A stretch of 60,332 bases of DNA from Synechococcus sp. CCY 0621 (GTDB lineage Bacteria; Cyanobacteriota; Cyanobacteriia; PCC-6307; Cyanobiaceae). The DNA lies in contig NZ_JAFKRH010000020.1 in NCBI RefSeq assembly GCF_019038465.1, forward strand, positions 1 to 60,332, in the 5' to 3' direction. The position numbers and the translations under genes are program-made. Positions 1-7,763 of this stretch are shown here, piece after piece. How positions within the stretch are numbered: position 1 is the first letter of the stretch; each line of letters begins with the position of its first letter. Below the pieces are notes generated by a model that was given only the letters and a program-made list of their open reading frames with translations, did no database searches and was not told the DNA's origin.

Positions 1-52
1 CCGGCGCCTTGTCTTGGTCGGGTTGTTCATTGATGGACAGTCTGAGGGTCAT
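1..52 (-). CDS. Possible 5' end of a gene leaving the window
   Basis: An ATG (complement of 50-52) opens a frame reading MTLRLSINEQPDQDKAP and runs off the left edge with no stop. A GGAG ribosome-binding motif lies about 7 bases upstream of the ATG. Only 17 codons are visible, so no family can be recognised. It is called because the start and its ribosome-binding site are well formed and the frame stays open to the edge. Confidence 0.35.
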   Translation of the reverse strand, partial: MTLRLSINEQPDQDKAP

Positions 53-449
53 GGCGTGACTCCTATCGACCTGTCCACGAAACCGGGGCAACCCCACCGC
101 TTCTACCGGTCAACCTGATTGACACGGGACACCACCTGAGCAAGGCTCCTGCCTTCATCAAGGTGCTGCCGGATCAGGCGTTCCCGACCGATCGGTGTCA
201 GGCGGGCATTGGGGTGTGTATGCATGGGATGTGAGGTCTTGGGCTGTTGGGTCGCACCACAACCCTGTCGACCTCACACCCCTTTGTCAGCCGGAACAAC
301 CTGGTGGCACTACACACTGAGTGAGCAGAGTCAACTGCAGAGGGCAAGATGGAAAACTGAGATACAAGCCTAATCCTCTTTGACTAGGCCAAAAAGAGAT
401 AGTCCAGTTGCAATCGGGATCCTCCCCTTGATAGCCGATGATGTCTACG
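53..449. other. Non-coding AT-richer stretch with an inverted repeat
   Basis: There is no convincing gene in these 397 bases; the short open frames lack ribosome-binding sites and recognisable motifs. A 9-base inverted repeat, TGTGAGGTC at 230-238 and GACCTCACA at 270-278, could form a stem with a 31-base loop. The stretch lies downstream of the fused methyltransferase/glycosyltransferase gene (450-2513, minus), so the repeat could be a weak terminator or a remnant of mobile DNA. It has no T-run on either side. Confidence 0.4.
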
Positions 450-2513
450 CTATGTTTTTCTGCTAATAGCAAGGCCCCTTAGTAATTGATCGGCACTTTC
501 ATGCCAGGTTATCCAGCTAGGTGTAGGTTGGGCTTTTTTGGTACCATGCGATAACAGCCATGCTTCCATTACATCTGCAAGGTCTACTGTTTCTAGTCCT
601 GAGAAAAATGTAGTACTACTGTCGGCGACTTCTTGGAACACAGGCAGATCCCTTACGAGGCACGGCATGCCATGACGGGCTGCTTCGATGAGAGGTAGCC
701 CAAATCCTTCGCCTTCAGAGGCAGCGAGGAGGACTGTACAGTGCTTATAAATCATTTCTAGGAATTCGTCGCTAGGTGAGTCAATGAAGAAAAGACGAAC
801 GCCAAGTTCCGAGTGTAGTTGTATTGTGGCCATAAAATCATCCATCATCCAACCGAGCTTGCCTGCTATGACCAGATTTGCATTCACCCCTTTCCGCCAA
901 AGAACCTCTGCAGCCAAAAGCGATTGGCGATACCCTTTCCTTGGCTCAATGGTACCAACCATTAGAAAGGATGGATTCTTGCCGATTGCCTCTATCAGTA
1001 AATCTGCATCCTCTGGAAGTCCTGTCGTAGGAAGTGTGTTCCTCAGGTCTGCCCCTAGATGGAACCATGTAGCCTTTGGAGGCTTCTGAATGTTCTGCTC
1101 TGAACACCAACAGAGGTAGTCATCGCAAACTGACTTAGAGATTGCGATGACTTGATTCGAAATTTCGGTGATCACTTCTGCCCAGTTCTCCATGACTTCA
1201 CCCATTCCTTCAGGCCACCATTCAGGATGCCGAACGGGAAGCAAGTCATATATTATGAAGCAAATGCGAAGTCCCTTTTCTTTCATTCTTATGAGTGATG
1301 CTCTTGAAATAGGAATGATATCTGCCGTGAGATCAAGGCCTAGGAAGATGTCGCCTGGTTTTATTCCAATGGGCTTTCTTGCCTCATCTGCATAGTTGTT
1401 CTTGTCTGAGTGTGGGAATGCATGGAGGCACTTTGTGTACCAGCCGTAGCCTTTGTGAAAATAAACTGGAACGACATCTAGATCGCTCGGTGGATGCTCC
1501 AGTAGATCCGTGCACAAGGCTCTTGTCACCCGCTGAATTCCTGTCTTGGCGTCATGTTTTGCGAATTCGGTTACGTCAATGTAGATTCTCCTTCTGCGCA
1601 ACTGCTCTGTCGCATGTCTAAAGCCGCTGGATACTATCTTCTTGCCATTCCTATAGAGACGATCAATTCTTCTTTTCGTCTGTACTAGCATGTTCTTGTC
1701 CAGTATTTCACCCAATTCTCTACAGACTGAGCTCAAGGCTAATGCCCTTGCCTCAGATTCTGCCTTTGCGCTGCGTAACGCCTTCAATTGGCTGTGAATT
1801 GAGTAGGGGTTAAAGCCGTCATGAATGCCGATGGGGTAGGAGAACCTGGCTTTCAGTGCCGACGCCTCTTTAGCAAGCCACCATGTATTGATCCCGTCGA
1901 AATAGACTTGCTCATAAGCAAAAGTGTTTAGAAGGTCATTGATCCTAGAGTGCTCTGATGTTAGGCGGCATGAGTCAGGTTCGGTAGTTTCCGCAAGGAT
2001 TACCTTGGGACGGTAAGTATTGAGATCTATGCCTTTGAGTACTTCCAGCTCATAGCCTTCGACGTCAATCTTTAGGAAGTATATCTCTTGGAACTCCTTG
2101 AGGTTATTCTCCAGTATTGTGTTCAAGGTGAATACCTTGGTGGTTACTGGCGTGCTAGTGGCTAATACTCGTTCTTGCGCATATTCGGCGCGAGAGGCAA
2201 GAAGGCTTGATAAGCCAGTTGATTCGGCTGGGTAAAGAAGGGCTTCACCATCGGCGGAGCCGCACGCGCACAAAATGCTAATATCTCTTTTTCTCTTTAC
2301 GTACTGCCGAATGTAGTCCGGCATGGGATCTATGTTAATCCCCCGCCACCCTCTCATGTAGAAATACTTGGTGACCGACTCTTTCTCCTCATCTTGGCAA
2401 CCAACGTCGACATAAAATCCTGATGAAACTTCGGCAAAAACTCTCGCCAAAAGAACATCCTCAAAATTTTGAGAATAAAACGTTTCAAAGGTCATCGACA
2501 AGCTGGCTTGCAA
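450..2513 (-). CDS. FkbM-type methyltransferase fused to a GT4 glycosyltransferase
   Basis: This 687-residue protein has two enzymatic parts. Residues about 10-200 match the FkbM family of SAM-dependent methyltransferases: a SAM-binding FYVDVGC motif at 33-39 and the LKIDVEGYE motif at 147-155. Residues about 300-687 look like a GT-B family 4 glycosyltransferase, with GTIEPRKGY near 520 and the donor-binding EGFGLPLIEA at 602-611. A lysine/arginine-rich linker joins them. The likely job is to transfer and O-methylate a sugar of a surface polysaccharide; substrates cannot be read from sequence. The start chosen is the first ATG, with an in-frame ATG six codons later also possible. Base composition is much less GC-rich than the backbone and an IS3 remnant lies upstream, which suggests transfer. 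No membrane segment was seen. Confidence 0.85.
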   Translation of the reverse strand: MQASLSMTFETFYSQNFEDVLLARVFAEVSSGFYVDVGCQDEEKESVTKYFYMRGWRGINIDPMPDYIRQYVKRKRDISILCACGSADGEALLYPAESTGLSSLLASRAEYAQERVLATSTPVTTKVFTLNTILENNLKEFQEIYFLKIDVEGYELEVLKGIDLNTYRPKVILAETTEPDSCRLTSEHSRINDLLNTFAYEQVYFDGINTWWLAKEASALKARFSYPIGIHDGFNPYSIHSQLKALRSAKAESEARALALSSVCRELGEILDKNMLVQTKRRIDRLYRNGKKIVSSGFRHATEQLRRRRIYIDVTEFAKHDAKTGIQRVTRALCTDLLEHPPSDLDVVPVYFHKGYGWYTKCLHAFPHSDKNNYADEARKPIGIKPGDIFLGLDLTADIIPISRASLIRMKEKGLRICFIIYDLLPVRHPEWWPEGMGEVMENWAEVITEISNQVIAISKSVCDDYLCWCSEQNIQKPPKATWFHLGADLRNTLPTTGLPEDADLLIEAIGKNPSFLMVGTIEPRKGYRQSLLAAEVLWRKGVNANLVIAGKLGWMMDDFMATIQLHSELGVRLFFIDSPSDEFLEMIYKHCTVLLAASEGEGFGLPLIEAARHGMPCLVRDLPVFQEVADSSTTFFSGLETVDLADVMEAWLLSHGTKKAQPTPSWITWHESADQLLRGLAISRKT

Positions 2514-2813
2514 GAATCTCAGTTAGGCTAGCCATGTATTCTCTTGATGCAAGTGCAACCCGCTTGCCGTATACAGCGGTTTCGCCTAACTTCGCCTTTG
2601 GGTGAGCATGGCTTCATGCTTGCTACTGCGGGAGTGTCTCTAGTTCTTTGGGTAGCTTTGCTTGCAGTAGTGCGCCGAAGCCTCCGCTTTCAGGAAAGAT
2701 GCTACCCCTCTCTATCCCACATCCGGGGGCTTGATGGAGCCGATCCATGCCTCGTTACAGCAACGGCCGTCAAGGCTGATGTGAAGCGCCGGATTGAGTT
2801 GGATGGCGTTAAT
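2514..2813. other. Intergenic remnant DNA between the fusion gene and the IS
   Basis: These 300 bases separate the methyltransferase/glycosyltransferase start from the decayed insertion sequence. Short open frames exist on the plus strand, including one with a hydrophobic run, but none has a convincing ribosome-binding site or family motif. Promoter elements for the minus-strand gene at 450-2513 must lie here, but no clear -35/-10 pair stands out. Confidence 0.4.
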
Positions 2814-2814
2814 T

Positions 2815-3680
2815 GGACAAACTCGGCCCCTGACATCGTTAAACTCGGGCGGGAGGAACAGGGTTTGGGCTTAGTGTAGGCCTCATGGGGAGTTTTGCCT
2901 CCGAGTGCGCTGTGCGGTCTTACATGGCTATACGTCCAGAATAAGCGGGCCAGTCTGACCTCTGCTTCACAGCCATCACTGTAGGCTCGATGATACTCTT
3001 CCTCATACTCGACATTCTGCCACAGCATCTCCACCATGATGTTGTCAAAAAAAGCCCTTCCGGCCTGACCAGCTGATCTCGATCTCATCTGCATTGAGAT
3101 GGCCCATGAAGGCTTTTGAGGTGGATTGGCAGCCCTTAACGGAACGGAATATCTGAGGTTTGCGGCCACTGGCAACGGCCATCTCAAGGGCCTCCAGGCA
3201 GAGCTTAATGTCAAGGCTATTTGAGAGTTTCCAGCTGAGCACGTGCTTGGACATCAAATCCACAACCGCCACTAGGTAAAAGAAGCCTTTCCGCAGTGGG
3301 ATGAAGGAATTATCTGTGGCCCAGACCTGATCTGTAGCTGTGACGGCTTTGACATCAACCAGACAGGGAAAGCGCTCGGATGGTTCGCCCGGCACCGTGG
3401 TAAGGGCTTCTGGTTGATCGCTCGTAAACCCAGGCCCCGCATGAGGTTTCGGATACTGTCATGGCTTATCGGGCTGCCGTCTGTGGCCAGGTACTGCACC
3501 AGCCGCCAGCTGCCGATGGTGGGATCCTGTATGTACAAGGCATCGATCCTGGCCATGATCAGGATAGTGGAGTCAAGGACAGGCACCGGCTGGTAATATA
3601 ATGCGTATCCAGGTAGACCCAGTCGCCCAAATTGACGGCTGACCCTGACCCAGGGTTGCTGTGATTGAAAACTTTGCGCA
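2815..3680 (-). pseudogene. IS3-type transposase OrfB, frameshifted remnant
   Basis: Three overlapping minus-strand frames (about 3272-3586, 3045-3395 and 2702-3214) together spell an IS3 OrfB. One carries the DPTIGSWRLVQYL region, the next ATDNSFIPLRKGFFYLVAVVDLMS of the DDE domain with SNSLDIKLCLEALEMA, and the last the C-terminal RPHSALGGKTPHEAY. At least two frameshifts are needed to join them. Where functional relatives have a TDQGSQFTS-type motif carrying the second catalytic Asp, this copy reads SVKGCQSTS, so activity is lost. It is a clear pseudogene. Confidence 0.85.
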
Positions 3681-3797
3681 ATTCACGGGCATCAGAGCAG
3701 CTGAGATCTTTTCAGCTGCTCCAGCTCCATCTGGAGCTTGCCGTAGCCGTAGGGCTTCTGCGAAGAAGTACTGCTTGGACAGTTCAGTCTCCTTGTC

Positions 3798-4001
3798 CTA
3801 GCTCTCATCACTGGCCTGCGTCTTCTTGCCCCGGGTGAACAGGTCGCTGGCGCCCTCCAGCAGTTGCTTCTTCCACTGGCTCACTTGGATCGGGTGTACC
3901 GCATGGTCGGCAGCGATCTCCTGAAGCGTCTTGGTGCCACTGATCGCCTCCATGGCGACCTTGGCCTTGAACTCGGGGCTATGGTTGCGGCGTTTGCGCA
4001 T
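3798..4001 (-). pseudogene. IS3-type transposase OrfA, truncated
   Basis: The 67-residue product starts MRKRRNHSPEFKAKVAMEA and continues with a helix-turn-helix (VHPIQVSQWKKQLLEGA), typical of the IS3-family OrfA DNA-binding protein. Functional OrfA proteins usually run some 20-30 residues further into a leucine-zipper segment before the -1 frameshift region. Here a stop ends the frame early, and the rest of the coiled-coil region is only recognisable out of frame down to about 3690. The N-terminal domain is intact but the element is dead. Confidence 0.75.
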
Positions 4002-4037
4002 GGTGGGAGCCCCTTTCAGGGGCGGTGCCCCGCCTCA

Positions 4038-4433
4038 AAGGCTAACGATGGGCCTGAAAACCAGGCCACCTCACCCTTCCCCCCGGTCCGATGACTTATC
4101 TAAGAAGGCCCCTTTAATGGTTCTTGATTCTCCTGTAACGAAGTCTCCTGGCCCTGAGTGTCGTGCGTCGGAACCTGGCTATTATGTTTAATAGCACCTA
4201 AATCTGTTGCCCATCCCTCTTCGGAAAGGTTTTGTCGAATCAAGTCAGGAAGCTCATCTCCAGACACTCTTGTGAGCTGATAGTTGTCGGCGCCGAATTG
4301 AATGAGGGTAGGGTCAATTCCTATCCCTTTTGATTATCTGTGGACTCTTGGTGTACCCCGTTGGATCCCAGTAAAGTGGTTATCATGTCATTCTGCGAGG
4401 CATGTTGCGTCCCACCACGGATCCATAAGCACC
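4038..4433. other. Intergenic stretch with a possible gene fragment on the minus strand
   Basis: No complete gene is visible. On the minus strand, 4333 down to 4100 is an open frame of 77 codons plus a stop, reading SKGIGIDPTLIQFGAD and later SGDELPDLIRQNLSEEGW. It begins directly after a stop codon and has no ATG, so it looks like the 3' tail of a lost gene, perhaps of the polysaccharide cluster. Its family was not recognised. Base composition matches the AT-richer island, not the backbone. Confidence 0.4.
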
Positions 4434-5390
4434 TTAGAAAAGTGTGCCTTCCATCATATGCTTTGCGATGCTATCTGGGCCTCGCCTTGCTTTCCAGCCA
4501 AGAGCCGATCCGATACGAGTTGGATCCATTGAAGAATAGGTCACATCTGCGGGCCTCATCAGCTCCTCTGATACCTTAACCCATTCTTTATCCCTGATGC
4601 CGGCATGGTGAAAGGTGGTTTCCACTAGTTCTCTTAGCGAATGTGTTCGCCCAGAGGCGATCACGTAATCCTTCGGCTCCTGTGACTGAAGCATCAAATA
4701 CATCGCCTCAACATACTCAGGTGCCCAGCCCCAATCGCGCCAGATGTCGAGATTGCCGAGCTTCAGTTTCTCCTTGCTGCCGTTGGCGATCGCTTTCACC
4801 CCCTGGATGATCTTCTGGGTCACGAAGCGTTCCGGCCGCAGCGGCGATTCATGGTTCGCCAAGATGCCGCTGCAGGCAAACAGACCGTAGGCCTCCCGGT
4901 AGTTGGCCACCTGCCAGAAGGCCGTAGCCTTGGCGACCGCGTAGGGGCTGCGGGGGCGGAAGGGGGTGTCCTCGTTGGCCGGTTCCTTGCCCGTATCCCC
5001 GAAGCACTCGGAGCTGCCGGCGTTGAACAGCCGCACCGGGGAGCCTAGGTAGCGGATAACCTCCAGCAGGGTGAGGCTGCCGCCGGCGATCGATTCCATG
5101 CATTCCACCGGCTGCTCGAACGACAGCCCGACGCTGGTCTGGCCGGCCAGGTTGTAGATCTCATCCGGTTCCACCCCGCTCACCACCTTGAGCACGCTGC
5201 GGAAGTCGTTCGGTGCCAGGGAGCGGATCTCCACGGCGTCTGCCACCCCCAGCCGCTGCAGCCGGCTGGTGTTCGCCATCTGAGCATCGCGGCTTGTGCC
5301 AACCACCCTGTAGCCCTTGCCCAGGAGCAAGTGGCTCAGATAAGCCCCGTCCTGTCCGGTGACGCCGAGGATCAAAGCGGTGCGGTTCAT
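4434..5390 (-). CDS. gmd: GDP-mannose 4,6-dehydratase
   Basis: This short-chain dehydrogenase-fold enzyme converts GDP-D-mannose to GDP-4-dehydro-6-deoxy-D-mannose, the precursor of GDP-fucose, rhamnose-type and perosamine sugars for surface glycans. The NAD(P) motif GVTGQDG is at residues 9-15, GSSECFG near 127, and the catalytic YAVAK about 22 residues later. The length of 318 residues is slightly short for the family but the C-terminus (KHMMEGTLF) looks natural. It lies at the junction between the AT-richer polysaccharide island and the GC-rich backbone. The 3' part of the gene is visibly less GC-rich than the 5' part, which may mark a recombination joint inside it. The start ATG is 21 bases from the stop of the upstream yvcK-like gene, so the two may be co-transcribed. 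Confidence 0.88.
   Translation of the reverse strand: MNRTALILGVTGQDGAYLSHLLLGKGYRVVGTSRDAQMANTSRLQRLGVADAVEIRSLAPNDFRSVLKVVSGVEPDEIYNLAGQTSVGLSFEQPVECMESIAGGSLTLLEVIRYLGSPVRLFNAGSSECFGDTGKEPANEDTPFRPRSPYAVAKATAFWQVANYREAYGLFACSGILANHESPLRPERFVTQKIIQGVKAIANGSKEKLKLGNLDIWRDWGWAPEYVEAMYLMLQSQEPKDYVIASGRTHSLRELVETTFHHAGIRDKEWVKVSEELMRPADVTYSSMDPTRIGSALGWKARRGPDSIAKHMMEGTLF
4786..4793. repeat. HIP1 octamer GCGATCGC (one of several)
   Basis: GCGATCGC is the highly iterated palindrome HIP1 of many cyanobacterial genomes. Further copies are visible at 7812-7819, 26284-26291 and 42940-42947. Its presence supports the cyanobacterial assignment. Here it lies inside gmd. Confidence 0.8.
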
Positions 5391-5411
5391 CGGTCGTTGT
5401 TCATCATCGGC

Positions 5412-6728
5412 TCAATCCCTCCGGTGCTTCCGGTAGTACCGAATCACCTCCTTGGCCACACTGCGTGGCTCGTGCCGCAGGGTGGCACTGGGCCGGGCTC
5501 CCTGCAGCGGCGCCAGGATCACCTCATAGCCTTGCTCCTCCAGGAGTGAGGCTTCGCAGGTGACCGGTTCGGCGCCACGCAGCCGGTAGAGGTCGACCAG
5601 GCTGGAATCGGCCAGTTCCTCCTGGGCCAGCACGGCGCTGAACAGGCGCTGCTCCACCCCCAGGCTGGCGAGCTGGGCCTCGATGGCCCGCAGGTGGCCG
5701 CCCACGTCCAGGCCGTCGGTCTCGCCGGGCTGGGTCATCAGGTTGCAGATGTACAGCCGCGGCGCCTTGCTGGCGCTGATGGCGCTCACCAGTTCCGGCA
5801 CCAGCAGATTGGGAAGCAGGGAGGTGTAGAGGCTCCCCGGCCCCAGCACGATCAGGTCGGCATTGGCGATGGCCTCCAGCGCCCGTGGCAGGGCCGGCGG
5901 CCGCTCCGGGGTGCAGCCGAGGCGCACGATCGGACAGGGGGCATGGCCGATCTGGGATTCGCCTTCGATCCGCTCGCCGTTCTCCAGTTCGGCCCAGAGG
6001 CGCACGTCGGCGTTGGTGGCCGGCACCACCTGGCCCTGCACCGCCAGCACCCGGCTGCTGGCGATGATCGCCGATTCCAGGCTGCCCGTGATCGCCGTCA
6101 GGGCGCTCAGGAACAGGTTGCCGAAGCTGTGGCCCTCCAGGCCGCTGCCAGCCTTGAAGCGGTACTGGAACAACCGGGTGAGCAGGGGCTCCTCCCTCGC
6201 CAGGGCCGCCAGGCAGTTGCGGATGTCGCCGGGGGGCTGCACGCCCAGCTCCCGCCGCAGCACGCCGCTGCTGCCGCCGTCATCGGCCACCGTCACGATG
6301 GCGGTGAGGTTGCTGGAATACCGCTTCAGGCCACTCAGCAGGGTGGCCAGGCCCGTCCCGCCGCCGATCGCCACGATGTTCGGGCCGCGGTTCAGCCGTC
6401 GCTGGGCCAGCAGGGCATCCACCAGCAGGGTGTCCTTCTCCGGGGCCAGGGCCTGCTGGATGGCGCCGAAGCTGCGGCTCTGGCCCAGCCAGACCATGGC
6501 GGCGCCGATCAGCAGCACCAGCGGGCCGGTGATCCCCCGGGGCATCACCTGGGTGAGGCGATTCAGGCCCCAGCGGATCGTTTCCAGGGTCCAGTAGATC
6601 GGCTGCAGGTCGGCCCAGACGGCCGCCCCCAGCAGGGCGATCACCAGCCCCAAGCCTGAGGTGATCATCCAGCGCTTCACCACCAGCCCCGGCTGCAGCC
6701 AGCGGGCCGCCCGCCGGGAGCGGCTCAT
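5412..6728 (-). CDS. yvcK: YvcK/CofD-like gluconeogenesis-factor family protein with N-terminal membrane segments
   Basis: The 438-residue protein has the CofD/YvcK fold: IGGGTGL at 121-127, the Asp-rich VADDGGSSG at 147-155 and PPGDIRNCL near 165-173. The family binds UDP-sugars and influences carbon flow and wall synthesis in other bacteria. Two hydrophobic stretches (about 22-40 and 65-82) precede the domain, so this form is probably membrane-anchored. The start chosen is the ATG giving MSRSRRAARW; the open frame continues 43 codons upstream, but that part is Arg/Pro-rich and unlike a protein. It may share a transcript with gmd downstream. Whether it binds UDP-GlcNAc here is inference. Confidence 0.88.
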   Translation of the reverse strand: MSRSRRAARWLQPGLVVKRWMITSGLGLVIALLGAAVWADLQPIYWTLETIRWGLNRLTQVMPRGITGPLVLLIGAAMVWLGQSRSFGAIQQALAPEKDTLLVDALLAQRRLNRGPNIVAIGGGTGLATLLSGLKRYSSNLTAIVTVADDGGSSGVLRRELGVQPPGDIRNCLAALAREEPLLTRLFQYRFKAGSGLEGHSFGNLFLSALTAITGSLESAIIASSRVLAVQGQVVPATNADVRLWAELENGERIEGESQIGHAPCPIVRLGCTPERPPALPRALEAIANADLIVLGPGSLYTSLLPNLLVPELVSAISASKAPRLYICNLMTQPGETDGLDVGGHLRAIEAQLASLGVEQRLFSAVLAQEELADSSLVDLYRLRGAEPVTCEASLLEEQGYEVILAPLQGARPSATLRHEPRSVAKEVIRYYRKHRRD

Positions 6729-6904
6729 CAGATCCTGCTTGCGCAGGTCACCGCGGCCCACCCAGCGGGGGCGCCCGGGGCGGGAGCCGCCTCGGCGCCG
6801 GCGGGCGTTCGCAGCGGGGCCTCGGACCGTCAAGGGCAGGGCGTGGCGACGCGGCACAGACCTACCGAACTGTACGGATGAAAAGCCACTCCTGAACCGG
6901 CAGG

Positions 6905-7759
6905 ATGGGAGCCGGGCCCACGGGGCCCCCTCGCCGTGGTTCCTTGGCCTCCAGTCAACTCGCGCTGAAAGTTCCCCCGGCCATCCCTCCGGTGGCCCAG
7001 ATGGAGAACCTCAGCATGCGCTGGGGACCCAACCTGGTCCTCGACCGCGTCGACCTCAGCTTCACGCCGGGCGAGCGCCTCGTCGTGGTGGGGCCCTCGG
7101 GCTCCGGCAAATCCACCCTGCTGCGCCTGCTGGCGGGGCTGCAGCTGCCCACCTCCGGCCTGCTGCGCATCCACGGCGAACCCCAGATTTACCTGCGCCT
7201 GGATCAGCGCCACCCCCCGGACGTGCGTCTGGTCTTCCAGAACCCCGCCCTGCTGGCCTCGCTGTCGGTCCGGGAGAACGTCGGCTTCCTGCTCTACCGC
7301 TTCAGCCGTCTGGGGGAGCGGGAGATCGCCGAGCGGGTGGACCAGGCCCTGCAGGCCGTGGGGCTGGCGGGCATCGCCGACCGCATGCCGGGGGAGCTCA
7401 GCGGCGGCATGCAGAAGCGGGTGAGCTTCGCCCGTGCCCTGATCGACGACCCCACCCTGGCCTCGGCCCGCACCCCCTTGCTGCTCTTCGACGAGCCCAC
7501 CGCCGGTCTCGACCCGGTGGCCTGCACCCGCATCGAAGACCTGATCGTGCGCACCTCCCGCATCGTCCACGCCTCCACCCTGGTGGTGAGCCACGTGATG
7601 AGCACGATCGACCGCTGCGCCGAACGGGTGGCCCTCCTCTATGACGGCCGCTTCCGCTGGGTCGGCACGGTGGAGGACTTCCGCGTCAGCACCAATCCCT
7701 ATGTGGTGCAGTTTCGGAGCGGTAGTCTGCATGGACCGATGCAGCCGGCCGAGAACTGA
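6905..7759 (+). CDS. mlaF: ABC transporter ATPase, MlaF-type (lipid transport)
   Basis: The 284-residue ATPase carries Walker A GPSGSGKST (63-71), Q-loop FQNP (111-114), signature LSGGMQ (165-170), Walker B LLLFDEPT (192-199) and a switch His in VVSHVM. It is followed after 4 bases by an MCE/MlaD-type gene, so it probably powers phospholipid or lipid exchange between inner and outer membranes. The permease partner MlaE is not in the window and is expected elsewhere. The start is the first ATG; an internal ATG at 7001 (MENLSMRW) is possible but would cut a conserved lead-in (PVAQ). The divergent neighbour is the yvcK-like gene. Confidence 0.88.
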   Translation: MGAGPTGPPRRGSLASSQLALKVPPAIPPVAQMENLSMRWGPNLVLDRVDLSFTPGERLVVVGPSGSGKSTLLRLLAGLQLPTSGLLRIHGEPQIYLRLDQRHPPDVRLVFQNPALLASLSVRENVGFLLYRFSRLGEREIAERVDQALQAVGLAGIADRMPGELSGGMQKRVSFARALIDDPTLASARTPLLLFDEPTAGLDPVACTRIEDLIVRTSRIVHASTLVVSHVMSTIDRCAERVALLYDGRFRWVGTVEDFRVSTNPYVVQFRSGSLHGPMQPAEN

Positions 7760-7763
7760 GCCC

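Larger units (their letters stand above)
2814..4037 (-). mobile_element. Decayed IS3-family insertion sequence (bounds approximate)
   Basis: Remains of an OrfA and a frameshifted OrfB of an IS3-type transposase lie head to tail on the minus strand. The octamer GCCCCTGA occurs at 2826-2833 on the plus strand and as its complement at 4016-4023, at about the expected place for terminal inverted repeats; the flanks match poorly, so ends are estimates. No target-site duplication could be recognised. The copy cannot be autonomous because OrfB is broken in several frames and lacks catalytic residues. Confidence 0.7.

Noticed and set aside
287..472. 61-codon frame near the left edge (minus)
   Set aside because: No ribosome-binding site or motif; it overlaps the end of the fusion gene in another frame.
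2544..2879. 111-codon plus-strand frame with a hydrophobic run
   Set aside because: It overlaps the IS remnant antisense to the transposase tail. The hydrophobic run is short and there is no sign of a real start.
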